Assembly: GCA_963810305.1 (NCBI GenBank) | Contig: CAWEMY010000005.1 | Location: forward strand, 248,001 to 312,000 | DNA from: JACDCA01 sp963810305 | GTDB lineage: Bacteria; Acidobacteriota; Vicinamibacteria; Vicinamibacterales; 2-12-FULL-66-21 | Length of the DNA: 64,000 nucleotides | Reading direction: 5' to 3' | The notes under the pieces: model-generated | Database searches by the model: none | What the model saw: only the letters and a program-made list of their open reading frames with translations | What the model was told of the DNA's origin: nothing | Position numbers and translations under genes: made by a program | Shown: positions 41,769-51,344 of the stretch, in pieces | Numbering within the stretch: the first letter of the stretch is position 1 | Layout: the number at the start of each line of letters is the position of its first letter

Positions 41769-42923
41769 ATGTCGCTTCTCACATCTACTCTTGTTTTGTC
41801 CCTCGCCTTGGCCGGCGGTGCCAGTCCTTCAGATCAGCAGGCGCAGGCCAGTGAACGACCTCGGCCGTCGGCTGAAGGTACCGAACTGACCAACGGGTGG
41901 GCGTTGTTTACCGAAGGGAAGATGGAGCAGGCACTGGTACGCGCCGACCGCGTGCTCGCAACCAATCCCGGGAGCGTCGCGGCATTCGTGCTCGCGATCG
42001 AGGCAGAGGTGGCGCGCGGCAGGTCGGGAGCGGCGCTGACCCGCTACGAGGCGTGGATTGGCGCGCGCCAGCTCGAAGAGCCGTCCTTCCTTCGGCGCAT
42101 CGCGAAAGGTGTTCTCCGCGAACTCGCGAGCGCAAATCCGAACCCGGCACGTCTCGACGCGCTCGACGCACTTGCTCAGGAGGGGGACGCCGAAGCGATC
42201 GTCACACTGCACCAGGGAGTAAAAACATCGAATCTCGCGGAGGCGCGCGTTCTTGCGCGCAAAGGTGACGAGGCCGCCGTGAAAGTACTCGTCGACGATC
42301 TGAAGCGCACCGGCGGGCGGTCAATGTCCGCCGTCGAGGCGCTTGGGGAAAGTGGGAGCAGCCTGGCGGTTGCTGCCCTCGCTGATCTGCTCGCCCACGG
42401 GTTCCCCGAAATTCGCGGAAGCGCGGTCGAAGGTCTCGGCAAACTGGGGGCGAAGCACAAGACCGCGGCTCGGATCAAACCTCTTCTCAACGACCCGGTC
42501 TCGTTTGTTCGGCTGAAGGCAGCCGCCGCGCTGCTGGCGCTTGGCGACGTCAGCGGGCTGCCAATGCTTCAGGAACTGGCCGGGCAGGAGAATCCGACCG
42601 GACGCCTGATGGCCATCCAGGCCATGGCGTCGCAGCCGGGACCGGAATGGCAGGCGCAGGTGCGGCAGCTTCTTTCGGCCGATGCCCCCGAGGTTCGGGT
42701 CGGGGCCGCTCGGCTGCTCTTGCCGCATCAGCCGGAGGTCGCCCGCCCGATCCTCGAAGCGGCCATGAACGACCAGAATCCGGCGATCCGTGAAATGGCC
42801 TCAGAAACCTTCGTTGAAGGCCTGCTCGTCACCGACCTTCCGGCGCTCCGCCGGATGCTCAAGACAGCCGATCCGGTCGTTCGAGCCCGGGCGGCGGGCC
42901 GTATACTCGAGCTGCTGCGTTAA
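41769..42923 (+). CDS. Secreted TPR/HEAT-repeat protein
   Basis: 384 residues. A signal peptide (MSLLTSTLVLSLALAGGAS) is followed by a TPR-like segment (NGWALFTEGKMEQALVRADR). HEAT repeats run from about residue 130 to the end, for instance LAVAALADLLAHGFPEIRGS, VEGLGKLGAKHKTAARIKPL and VRLKAAAALLALGDVSGLPM. It is similar in plan to the protein at 9762-11021 but without the Pro-rich linker. It is probably a periplasmic adaptor or scaffold. It starts 27 bases after the GT2 gene and is followed by a spacer with its own promoter. Confidence 0.82.
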   Translation: MSLLTSTLVLSLALAGGASPSDQQAQASERPRPSAEGTELTNGWALFTEGKMEQALVRADRVLATNPGSVAAFVLAIEAEVARGRSGAALTRYEAWIGARQLEEPSFLRRIAKGVLRELASANPNPARLDALDALAQEGDAEAIVTLHQGVKTSNLAEARVLARKGDEAAVKVLVDDLKRTGGRSMSAVEALGESGSSLAVAALADLLAHGFPEIRGSAVEGLGKLGAKHKTAARIKPLLNDPVSFVRLKAAAALLALGDVSGLPMLQELAGQENPTGRLMAIQAMASQPGPEWQAQVRQLLSADAPEVRVGAARLLLPHQPEVARPILEAAMNDQNPAIREMASETFVEGLLVTDLPALRRMLKTADPVVRARAAGRILELLR

Positions 42924-42970
42924 AACGGGCTCATCCGTTGGTTTTTCGGCCTATCTTTGCCTGTTTTGGC

Positions 42971-43000
42971 TTGTCTTTACCTATATTGCTCGCCTATACT
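42971..43000 (+). promoter_or_regulatory. Sigma-70-type promoter of the Cys/Trp-module protein
   Basis: TTGTCT (42971-42976) and TATACT (42995-43000) are 18 bases apart, in an unusually AT-rich patch. A second pair, TTGGCT/TATATT, overlaps it. The leader to the ATG at 43138 would be about 130 bases. The spacer 42924-43137 contains nothing else recognisable. Confidence 0.55.
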
Positions 43001-43137
43001 CGCCGCTCGCTCCCCTGAGTAAGCGCTATAAAGTTCCACGGCCATTCTGTCGATACGCGTTCAGAACAGCCACTAACAGCTGTTCAGAACCCAAAGCTTG
43101 TCTGGCCGCGAATCTGCGACGTCACGGAGAATCGAAC

Positions 43138-45207
43138 ATGAAGGTTAAGAGCTATGCGCGGGCGCGCCTGAACTGGTTGCGACTCGCCGCCGTTTTCTGT
43201 CTCCTCACGGGATTTGTCCCCGAGGTCGCCGCGCAGCCCTCGGGTGGCGGCACCGTCGTCAATCACAGTGGGTTTATCCGCGGAGTCGACGTCACCTATG
43301 ACGCTGGCACCGGCGGTTTCTTCGTGGTCGGAGGCCAGGGACACGTCATCGGTCAGTGCGTGAACGCCGATGGCAACGCCATCGGGCCGATGATCACCAT
43401 CAATAACACTGGGTTCGGCGCCTTTCCACGTGCCAGATACAGCCCACACATCAACGGTTTCCTGGTGGTGTGGAGTGAGGAGGTCGGCAACCCGAGCGAG
43501 CTTCGCGCGCGCACCGTAACCTGCGGTGGTGGCATGGGACCCGAGCAAACGATCTCAGGGGGCCTCAACGCCTGGATGGAGAGCGGCGCAGCGATCGGCT
43601 ACTCACCAAGCAGCCAGAGGTTTCTCGTTGCGTGGAAGAGCCTGGCTCCCGCGCTCCTCAGAGTGGTGCTGGTTGACAACAACGGTTCGCCGGCTTCCGG
43701 CGTGGTCACAGTCTCCACCGGGTTTGCCCGGGATCCGGGCGTTGCCTGGAACCCGAACACGAACGAATTCGGCGTTTCCTATAGCGGCGAGAGCGGCTCC
43801 ACGAACTTCAGCGGACTCGCCGTGGTTCCGGCGGACAACCCCGGAGCCTTCCGCCGCACAACGTTCAACGCCTTCGGCGGCGGAATGAACGCGATAACCG
43901 ATCTGGATTTCGTCGAGTCGACCGGCCGCTACCTGATGACGTGGGTCGAGTTCAGCAGTGGCATTTACGCGAAGACCGCAACGTTCGATGGCGGCGGAAA
44001 TGGCCCGGTCTCGCACGATGTTGTCTCGACCCGCATCGGAGCCGCTGATGCCATCGCGATCGCGTCGAACCGGGTCACCGGCACGAGTCTGCTGACAGGC
44101 GTCGATCGCGGAAACGACGCGATCCTTGGAATAGAGATCGGCGGCACTGGTACACCCGTCAGCGGCGTGAACACGCTCAATGCCGCGTTTCTTCCGACAC
44201 GGTACCCGCGAGTTGCGGCGCATGGAGGCGCTGGCAGATGGCTGAACACCTACAGCGGCGGCCCGCTGGGGCAGTTCGGCGGAATAACGAGCTTCGCCGC
44301 TTTTTCTGGAGGAGGAGGAGGAGCACCACCACCACCACCGCCCCCGCCACCACCACCCCCGCCACCACCGGGAGGGGGCAATCCGCCGCCACCGCCGCCG
44401 CCAACGCCGACTGATCCCTGCTCGTGTCCGACGATTCAGCCAGGTCCGGCTTGGGTGTGCTCAAATGGCGGCTGGCTGCCACCTGGATCCAGTACGACGT
44501 GTGGAGGTGGGGGTGGAGGAACACCTCCGCCGCCACCAGCACCGGCACCGCCGCCGCCGGCCGGCAGCGCCTGCACTTCGATTCAGCCCGGGCCGACGTG
44601 GGTCTGTGATGGCAATGGCAACTGGCTGCCGCCTGGATCCGGGGGCGGCGGTGGAGCACCGCCCCCAGCGCCACCACCGCCGGCCGGCAGCGCCTGCACC
44701 ACGATACAGCCGGGCCCGAGCTGGGTCTGCGACGGCAATGGGAACTGGCTGCCGCCCGGGTCGACTCCGCCGCCGACTACGCCGCCGCCGCCGACTCCGA
44801 CACCGCCGGGCGCAGCGTGCACAACGATTCAGCCTGGGCCGACTTGGGTGTGCGTGAACGGCGGCTGGTTGCCGCCAGGGGCCGGTGGAGGTGGAGGCAC
44901 ACCCGCACCGCCCCCGCCGGCTGGAAGCGCGTGCACCTCGATTCAGCCCGGGCCGACGTGGGTCTGTGACGGCAACGGCAACTGGTGGCCGCCAGGGACG
45001 ATTGCGCCGCCGCCGACCGCGCCGCCGCCGGCACCGCCACCGGACAACAGCAGCTGCACGACCATAATGCCGGGTCCAGGGTGGACGTGCATCGGCGGCG
45101 GGTGGTGGCCACCCGGTTTCGACGCACCGAGCGCGTGCACGACGATCAAGCCGGGCCCGACCTGGTGGTGCCACGAACCGAGCGGCACTTGGCGGCCACC
45201 GCAATAG
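43138..45207 (+). CDS. Secreted protein with seven Cys/Trp modules
   Basis: 689 residues from ATG 43138 (GGAG upstream). A signal peptide (residues about 1-36, ending VPEVAAQPSGG) leads into a roughly 350-residue beta-rich domain with propeller-like strands (SPHINGFLVVWSEEVG, YSPSSQRFLVAWKSLAP). From about residue 395 comes a long Pro/Gly linker, then seven modules of the form C-T-x-I-x-P-G-P-x-W-x-C, N-G-x-W, x-P-P-G, each separated by Pro-rich spacers. The last two modules vary the most (one has no spacer before it). Each module has two cysteines, so one disulfide each is likely. This could be a cell-surface binding or adhesion array. I do not recognise the module as a named family. It stands alone, with a strong terminator after it. 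Confidence 0.8.
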   Translation: MKVKSYARARLNWLRLAAVFCLLTGFVPEVAAQPSGGGTVVNHSGFIRGVDVTYDAGTGGFFVVGGQGHVIGQCVNADGNAIGPMITINNTGFGAFPRARYSPHINGFLVVWSEEVGNPSELRARTVTCGGGMGPEQTISGGLNAWMESGAAIGYSPSSQRFLVAWKSLAPALLRVVLVDNNGSPASGVVTVSTGFARDPGVAWNPNTNEFGVSYSGESGSTNFSGLAVVPADNPGAFRRTTFNAFGGGMNAITDLDFVESTGRYLMTWVEFSSGIYAKTATFDGGGNGPVSHDVVSTRIGAADAIAIASNRVTGTSLLTGVDRGNDAILGIEIGGTGTPVSGVNTLNAAFLPTRYPRVAAHGGAGRWLNTYSGGPLGQFGGITSFAAFSGGGGGAPPPPPPPPPPPPPPPGGGNPPPPPPPTPTDPCSCPTIQPGPAWVCSNGGWLPPGSSTTCGGGGGGTPPPPPAPAPPPPAGSACTSIQPGPTWVCDGNGNWLPPGSGGGGGAPPPAPPPPAGSACTTIQPGPSWVCDGNGNWLPPGSTPPPTTPPPPTPTPPGAACTTIQPGPTWVCVNGGWLPPGAGGGGGTPAPPPPAGSACTSIQPGPTWVCDGNGNWWPPGTIAPPPTAPPPAPPPDNSSCTTIMPGPGWTCIGGGWWPPGFDAPSACTTIKPGPTWWCHEPSGTWRPPQ

Positions 45208-45225
45208 TTCGGTAGACCCTGTGAA

Positions 45226-45257
45226 ACAAAACGGCCGCCGTGAGGCGGCCGTTTTGT
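45226..45257. terminator. Bidirectional intrinsic terminator
   Basis: A perfect 14-base stem, ACAAAACGGCCGCC with GGCGGCCGTTTTGT, closed by a GTGA loop. Its A/T-rich feet give a T-rich end on both strands. It lies between the convergent Cys/Trp-module gene and the flippase gene. Confidence 0.88.
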
Positions 45258-45266
45258 TGTACCCAT

Positions 45267-46826
45267 CTATTCAGGTGGTTTCCGGCGGGGAACTGCCTCG
45301 TCGGACACCTCCGTCGCGACGATTTCTCCCATCATCTCCGTCGTATCTGCCGGCGCGGTGACCGCAGGTTCACCACGAACCCGGGATCGAAGCGCGTTCA
45401 GCGCCCTCAATTCATCAGGCCTGAAGAACCGCGTGATCCACAGCAGAAGCGCAACCACGGCCACCACGACTGCGCCACGCGCGAACAGACCGGCGAGCGG
45501 TGGCAGCGCCGGTAGAGCAATCGCCACCGCGTAGCCGGCGATAGACGCAACGATCGCGCGTGAGATCCTGCCGTGCTCGTAGCGGATTGGATAGAACTTC
45601 TGGGAGAGGCCGAAAGCGACCGAGCTCTGTAATGCGTAGGCGGCCGCATTCGCCCACGCGGCGCCGACGATGCCGTAATGGGGAATCAGGAGAAAGTTCA
45701 AACCGAGATTCGCCGCCGCTCCGATCGCTGTGGACACGGGGTAGAACTGCGTCTGCTTGGTTATGTTGAGACCTATGGACGTCAGCAGGTAGATGCCGTA
45801 GAAGAAGACACCGACGGCGGTCCAGGCGACGATCGGCTCCGCAGCCACGTACTGCCCGCGGGTAACGACGGCAAGCAGATCGCCCGCAACCGCCGCAAGC
45901 CCCGCAGTCATCAGCGCGAGGGCCGCGACGGCGTAGGTCGTGAGACTGCTGAATATCTTCGCGGCGCCAGGTTCGCGCGCGGTGGCGTAGTAGAAGGGTG
46001 CCCACGCATACTCGAATGCTCCCAGCGCAATCTTGGGCACCAGGCCGAAACTGACACCGATGGAGTAGACGCCGATCATGTCGAGGGGCGTCTTCAGGGA
46101 TTTGAGGACGAACCGGTCGCCGACTGACATCACCTGGAGCGCGAAGCCGTGGGGAACTCGTGGAAGACCGAAGGCGAGCGCTTCACGCAGCAGTGTCCGA
46201 GAGAAGACCGGGCGGATCAACGGCGCGAACCAGCGCAGCATGATCGCCAGCATCGCGACGGTGACGACCACGTCGGCGATGACTACGCCCATCACGCCGA
46301 GACCGAGCCCGATCACCAGCACCAGACGTGCGAGCAGCGTCGCGACGGAGCGGCCGAACGCCAGCGCGCTGAACTCCTTCGCCCGTTTCTCGATCCGCAG
46401 CACGTGGAACGGGATGAACGTGAACCCGATGGCGAAGGTGTTCAGGAGGACGAGGACGAGCGCGAGCGTGTAACCGGGGCTCCCGAGCAGCCATCCGGAT
46501 GTAAATGGCGACGCCGCAAGCGCCAGAACCAGCAGGACGCCGTTGACGGCGAGCAGGAAGAAGAAAATGGTGCTCGACAGCCGCTGGCGCGCCGCGTCGT
46601 CTTCGCAGTCGTACCACAGCCGCATGAACGATCCGTCCACGCCCCATCGGAAGAACAGTTTCGCGACCGCTTCGACACTGCCGAGCAGCGCCAGCACGCC
46701 GTAATCAGTCGGGGACAGGTAGAGAACGTAGACGTTGAGGAGGAGGAAGCTGACGACCTGAATCGCGACCTCGCCCAGGCCGTAGATCGCCGAGTCCTTC
46801 GAAAGCTCGCGGAATTTCTGAAGCAA
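45267..46826 (-). CDS. Wzx-like oligosaccharide flippase (MOP superfamily)
   Basis: 519 residues with about fourteen hydrophobic helices and a charged C-terminal tail (residues 475-519). The start KFRELSKDSAIYGLGEVAIQ and DYGVLALLGSVEAVAKLFFRWG are typical of polysaccharide exporters of the Wzx/RfbX type. It would flip undecaprenyl-linked repeat units to the periplasm. The start is TTG 46826. It heads the 3' end of a long minus-strand glycan cluster and is next to a radical SAM gene. Confidence 0.88.
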   Translation of the reverse strand: MLQKFRELSKDSAIYGLGEVAIQVVSFLLLNVYVLYLSPTDYGVLALLGSVEAVAKLFFRWGVDGSFMRLWYDCEDDAARQRLSSTIFFFLLAVNGVLLVLALAASPFTSGWLLGSPGYTLALVLVLLNTFAIGFTFIPFHVLRIEKRAKEFSALAFGRSVATLLARLVLVIGLGLGVMGVVIADVVVTVAMLAIMLRWFAPLIRPVFSRTLLREALAFGLPRVPHGFALQVMSVGDRFVLKSLKTPLDMIGVYSIGVSFGLVPKIALGAFEYAWAPFYYATAREPGAAKIFSSLTTYAVAALALMTAGLAAVAGDLLAVVTRGQYVAAEPIVAWTAVGVFFYGIYLLTSIGLNITKQTQFYPVSTAIGAAANLGLNFLLIPHYGIVGAAWANAAAYALQSSVAFGLSQKFYPIRYEHGRISRAIVASIAGYAVAIALPALPPLAGLFARGAVVVAVVALLLWITRFFRPDELRALNALRSRVRGEPAVTAPADTTEMMGEIVATEVSDEAVPRRKPPE

Positions 46827-46869
46827 CGCTCAGCAGTCGGTGGCGAGCGGCATGGCCGGAGTCTGACGC

Positions 46870-48381
46870 TTACGCGCTCATCGCGCCGGTATGTTTCCGT
46901 TCGGCGGCGACGTCGGCCGCGCCGGCATCGACCACCCGCCCGCCGAACAACGTCCGCGAGACGATCTGCCAGGCGACGCCCTGCTTGGTTGCCGCCAGGC
47001 GCATCAGGTCTCCGAAGTGCCGAGTCACGTAGGCGGGCCGGAGGAAGAACCGGCGCTTTGCGCGGTTGATCGCGTCCATGACGACGGCGCCGTTGAGCCC
47101 GTTCCCGTTCAACAGGTAGTACGAATACTCCATCTTCGACCAGTCCGCGTCAGCACCATCCGGCAGCAGCCCTTCTTTTCGAACCTTGTCGTAAAGCGCC
47201 GTGCCCGGATAGGGCACCGCCGGGTAGAAATTGGCGAAGTCCGGATCCAGTTCGACCGCGTACTTGACGGTCCGCTCCATGGTCTCGAGCGTCTCCCCGG
47301 GGTAGCCGAAGATGAAAAATGCGAACGACTTGATCCCGGCCGCGCGCATATTGCGAAAGGCCATCTCGATCTTCTGGCGCTCCAGACGTTTCACCATGTC
47401 CTTGCGGACTTCGTCGGAGTCGGTCTCGATCCCAAGCGCAAGCATCCAGCATCCCGCACGCTTCAGGCGGTGGACAAAGGCCGGATCCGTCAGATTGTCG
47501 GCGCGCGCATTGGCGAACCACTGGATCGGAAGTTTCCGTGCGATCAGCTCGTCGCAAAAAGCGGAGAACGATTTGACATTGAGCGTGACGGTGTCACCCC
47601 AGAGATAGAAATACTCGACGCCGAGTTCACGATGACTTCGCTCGATCTCGTCGACGAGCGCCTTCGGGCTGCGCTCGCGGAACTTGTGCCCCTGGTGAAT
47701 CGGCGCAACGCAGAAATCGCACGAATACGGGCACCCGCGGCTGGTCTCGACAATGACATAGGGCTTGTTGACGAGAGGGAGCGCATAGCTCGAAAGCGAG
47801 AGCTGATCCCAGGCCGGATAGGGGGACGTCAGGAACTTGCTGAAGCTGCCATGGGCGCGGTTTGGCACCACTGGCCCGGCGGGCTCACGCCAGGTCAGAC
47901 TTGCGACTTCGCTGCAACGCGCGAGCGAATCGAGCTGCGCCAGCTGCAGGGCGGCGTCCTCTGGTTCGCCGACGAACATGCCGTCCACTTCAGGCACGCG
48001 TTCCATCGACAGCGTCGGCACGGTGGAGGCGTGCGGCCCGAAGCAGAACATCGGGGCTTGGTAGCGCCGTTTGAGGCGCGCGATGGCGGCGACGTCCGCA
48101 TCGAGCGTCGGTGTCGTGCTGGGGAACAGGATCAGTGTGGGGGAGAAGCCTTCGCCGTCGAGGCGTTCGATGACCTGCTCGATCGACAGCCGATCGGCGG
48201 TCGCGTCGATCAGGCGAGCCTCGCAACCAACTTCCTTCAACAGCGTCGCGAGGAGCGCCAGCGTATATGGCGGTTTAGTCGTGCCGAGGACTTCTTCGCG
48301 TTCCTGACAGCGCCCCTGGCGTGTGAATGCCACGCCGTTGATCAGCGGCGGATTGATGAGAAGTGTCTTTCGTCCGAGCAT
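46870..48381 (-). CDS. B12-binding-domain radical SAM enzyme
   Basis: 503 residues. The N-terminal domain (about 1-140) looks like a cobalamin-binding Rossmann fold (LLINPPLINGV, SPTLILFPSTTPTLDAD, FGPHASTVPTL). The radical SAM core begins VETSRGCPYSCDFCVAP, the CxxxCxxC site for the 4Fe-4S cluster. Further motifs are GVEYFYLWGDTVTLN, LALGIETDSDEVRKDM and FFIFGYPGETLETMER. Members of this class (BchE-like/P-methylase-like) perform methylations or rearrangements. Its place in a glycan cluster suggests methylation of a lipid or sugar; that is inference. It ends eight bases before the next radical SAM gene. Confidence 0.9.
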   Translation of the reverse strand: MLGRKTLLINPPLINGVAFTRQGRCQEREEVLGTTKPPYTLALLATLLKEVGCEARLIDATADRLSIEQVIERLDGEGFSPTLILFPSTTPTLDADVAAIARLKRRYQAPMFCFGPHASTVPTLSMERVPEVDGMFVGEPEDAALQLAQLDSLARCSEVASLTWREPAGPVVPNRAHGSFSKFLTSPYPAWDQLSLSSYALPLVNKPYVIVETSRGCPYSCDFCVAPIHQGHKFRERSPKALVDEIERSHRELGVEYFYLWGDTVTLNVKSFSAFCDELIARKLPIQWFANARADNLTDPAFVHRLKRAGCWMLALGIETDSDEVRKDMVKRLERQKIEMAFRNMRAAGIKSFAFFIFGYPGETLETMERTVKYAVELDPDFANFYPAVPYPGTALYDKVRKEGLLPDGADADWSKMEYSYYLLNGNGLNGAVVMDAINRAKRRFFLRPAYVTRHFGDLMRLAATKQGVAWQIVSRTLFGGRVVDAGAADVAAERKHTGAMSA

Positions 48382-48389
48382 TGTGTCGA

Positions 48390-49628
48390 TTACCGCACCA
48401 CCGTGAGCGGAATGGCGCGCCGGGCAGGGGCAGGCACGCCCGCGCCGAAGGGTTCAGCCACCGGCACGGGGGACAGCTCCACCTTGCAGCACCGGCGGCA
48501 CACCGGGAATATGCCGTTTTCGACCAGACGCCTCCGCATGTCGACCAGTTTGTCACCGTTCCAGATTTCTTCGAGCGTCTGCGTGCTCAGATCACCCACT
48601 TCGACGCGGATGAACGGGCAGAAAAAGACCTTCCCCGAGAAGGAGACCCGCGCATGCAGGAACGGGTACAGACACCGGCCGTCCAGCTTTGCGCCCGGAG
48701 TGTAGTAGTTGTCGATCAGCTGCGGATGCACTTTTGGCCGGTAGTCGAACAGGACGTTCTTTTGCCGGCACTTCTCCTGCAGCGAGGCAACTTTCTCGCG
48801 AACCCGCGCCACATCGAGACCGGGGTCCTGCGTCACGAAGGTCGCGATCACTGAGGGGTCGGACGCCCCGATGAGCCGCACGGTCTCCGCGACTTCCTCC
48901 GGCGTGCTGTACATCAGGTGATTGAGCCCGATCGCATCGACGCCGAGCTCCGCCGCGACGTCGATCATCTGGTCGAGGGACTCCAGACTCTCGTGCGCGA
49001 CGGTCGTATTGATGCTGACACGGAGCGGCGCGTTCCGCGCCTTCGCCGCCGCCTGCAGCCGTTTCAGCCCCGCGCACGTTCGCTCGAACGTGCCTTTGAC
49101 GCCGCGTGCGCTGTCGTGCAGCTCACCCGGACCGTCAATCGAGATGCTGATGTGCTTCAGGAACCCGGCCGCCGCGAGATCGGCCAGAGCGTTGGCGCGC
49201 TCGTCGTTGATGATCGTGCCGTTGGTCGTCAGATACCCGCAGGCGTAGCCCTTCTCGCGGAAGAGATCCAGGACGGACATGATGTCCTTCCGCATGAAGA
49301 TCTCGCCGCCGGTGAGGCTGATCTGGAGGTCGTCGCGCTCCGGGAATGCCTTGCGCAACGCGTCGAGAGTCATCTCCTGGCGCCACTCTCCCTCGAGATT
49401 GAGGAGGTCGCCGACGTAGCAGAACTCGCATTCCAGATTGCACCGCATGGTCGCCTCGTAGACGGCTCCCATCGGCAGGCGGTCGGCGCGGCCGCTCTTT
49501 TCACGAACGAAGCGCTCGATCCGGCGCTCGTAGCGACGGCGGCGATAGCGCGCCCAGGCATGGCGCGCCAGCGGCACCGCGCGCGCGCGGGACGCTATCG
49601 AGTGCCGCAGTCTTTGGGTCAGGGCCAT
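48390..49628 (-). CDS. Radical SAM enzyme with SPASM-type C-terminus
   Basis: 412 residues from ATG 49628. After a basic N-terminus comes YEATMRCNLECEFCYVGDLL with the 4Fe-4S CxxxCxxC. ISLTGGEIFMRKDIM and SISIDGPGELHDSARG follow, all classic for the MoaA/AnSME/SPASM group. The C-terminus holds extra Cys (CLYPFLHARVSFSGKVFFC, CRRCCKVEL) for auxiliary clusters. It is expressed in a run with the GT-C gene, whose stop it overlaps by about 10 bases. The substrate is unknown; it could be a peptide or a glycan-linked group. Confidence 0.9.
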   Translation of the reverse strand: MALTQRLRHSIASRARAVPLARHAWARYRRRRYERRIERFVREKSGRADRLPMGAVYEATMRCNLECEFCYVGDLLNLEGEWRQEMTLDALRKAFPERDDLQISLTGGEIFMRKDIMSVLDLFREKGYACGYLTTNGTIINDERANALADLAAAGFLKHISISIDGPGELHDSARGVKGTFERTCAGLKRLQAAAKARNAPLRVSINTTVAHESLESLDQMIDVAAELGVDAIGLNHLMYSTPEEVAETVRLIGASDPSVIATFVTQDPGLDVARVREKVASLQEKCRQKNVLFDYRPKVHPQLIDNYYTPGAKLDGRCLYPFLHARVSFSGKVFFCPFIRVEVGDLSTQTLEEIWNGDKLVDMRRRLVENGIFPVCRRCCKVELSPVPVAEPFGAGVPAPARRAIPLTVVR

Positions 49629-51344
49629 TCGAGCTGCCAGATCTCCAGCGGTGGACCGGGACGCTCCAAGGCATCGGCGATCCGCGTATCGGTGTTGTGC
49701 AGGAAAGAATCGATTCCCGCGCCGTTCAGCCGCCGGCACGTCCGGTCGGTACGGCGAGAATGCGGCAATCAGCCGGCCGCGCCCCGCCAACTCGGCTGTC
49801 AGCCGCGCGATCTCTGGATCCAACGTATTGTACCGCTTCAGGATAACGTAAGTCACTCCCAACTCGCGCAGCCGCCGCAGCCCGTCCCCAGCCACCAGCT
49901 CTGCCGGGTCGACATATACCTTGTCGGCATCCAGGCCGCCTCGCCCCAGCCAGATCAGACGGTAGGCGGGCTTCGGGTACGGCTGGAGGCCGAGCTGGAT
50001 CTGGTACTTCGTCGAGGCCGCCCCCGCGCTCCCCAGATTGCGAGTCAAAGCCTCGACGAGCACCTCTCGCGACGGCGTGAGCACCACCGAATATGGCTGG
50101 ACGAGGAGGGTAGCTCCCTCGGGAATGTGCTCTTCGATGAAGCGCTCGGCCTGCGCACGGGTATCGTCCATACGAAAAAACTGTCCGGTGCGGACGCTGT
50201 CGGCCAGCGCCGGCGCGGCACAGGCGACAGCGGCGATCCAGAACGCGGCGGCCGGCACCCGAAACATCAGCGCAAGCTGCCGCAGCGTCCAGGCCGCGAA
50301 CAGGGCGACGAAAGGCACGACGGGATTCAGGTAGCGCGACGCCGGAACGGTATTGACGATGAACGCAAAGAACGTCACCGGGAACAGGAGCAGCAGGATT
50401 GCGCGCGCCGGGGCGGTGACCAGCATCCAGCCGGCTCCAGCCGCGGCCAGCGCCACGATCGCCCGGCCGAGCGAGTCCGTCCACAGGATCTCGAGGTAGC
50501 GTCGGGCCGGCGCAAAGGCGCCCGACGTGACAGCCCGATCGACCACGATCTGCCGGTTCGCGGTGATGTCGCCGAGCGCGTTCAGCGGTTCGACGAGAAT
50601 GAATGGAGAGAGCGCAAAGAACAGAACCGCGCTGGCTGCGGCGGCCGTGAACAGATGCCGCATCACCACCCGCCAGCCTGATTCACGCCACCGCATCACG
50701 ATCGCCCAGGCCAGCGGCAGCGCGAGAAAAATGCAGTAATAGTGCGTCGAGAACGCGACTCCACACGCGGCCCCTGCCACCAGAACGGCGTTCCGTTGTC
50801 CCTCGAGGGCCTTTTCACCCGGCCAGATTCGCGTGATCGCGATGCACGCGACGATGACCACGAGCGTGGCCGGGATGTCGTGCTTCACATAGTGTGAATC
50901 GCGGACGGCAAGCGGCGCTACGGCGACGAATGCAGCGGCGGCAAGACCCGCGTGAATGTCGAAGAGGCGCCTGCCCAGCACGAACACGGCCGGTACACAC
51001 AACGTCCCGAGTAGCGCGCCAAGGATCCGCCCCGCAGTGTAGATGCCGGTCGGGTCCGTGAAATAGAGCTGCTGCAGCGCCGCCACCGATGCCACGCCAC
51101 CCGTCAGCCACACGAATCCGAGGTACGCGCCCACCCACGCGAAGAGAACGTAGAAGTAGAAGGTCGGATACAGAAAATTGTGGGGATTGAGCGTGCCCTT
51201 CGCAAAGCTCAGGGCGCGCGCCATGATCGCGACTTCGTCCGGGTTGTAGACCGAGGGCAACCCGTACTGGATGCCGTGGAGCCGCAACCCAAGCGCAAGC
51301 AGCACGACCGCGCCGAGCACGATGCGTCCCTGCAGCCTCGTCAT
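49619..51344 (-). CDS. GT39-like membrane glycosyltransferase, frameshift near its end
   Basis: Starting at ATG 51344 (overlapping the previous stop), about 534 residues are in one frame: helix 1 IVLGAVVLLALGLRL, then the PMT-type loop SVYNPDEVAIMARAL with the catalytic-type Asp-Glu pair, and many helices. After SPYRPDVPAA the sensible frame shifts by one (about 49742) to GIDSFLHNTDTRIADALERP ... EIWQLEWP, with TGA at 49619-49621. The span is one base over a multiple of three. Without correction, the frame runs on into the radical SAM gene and would give a false 1047-residue fusion. The probable role is periplasmic glycosyl transfer from a polyprenyl donor. Confidence 0.83.
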
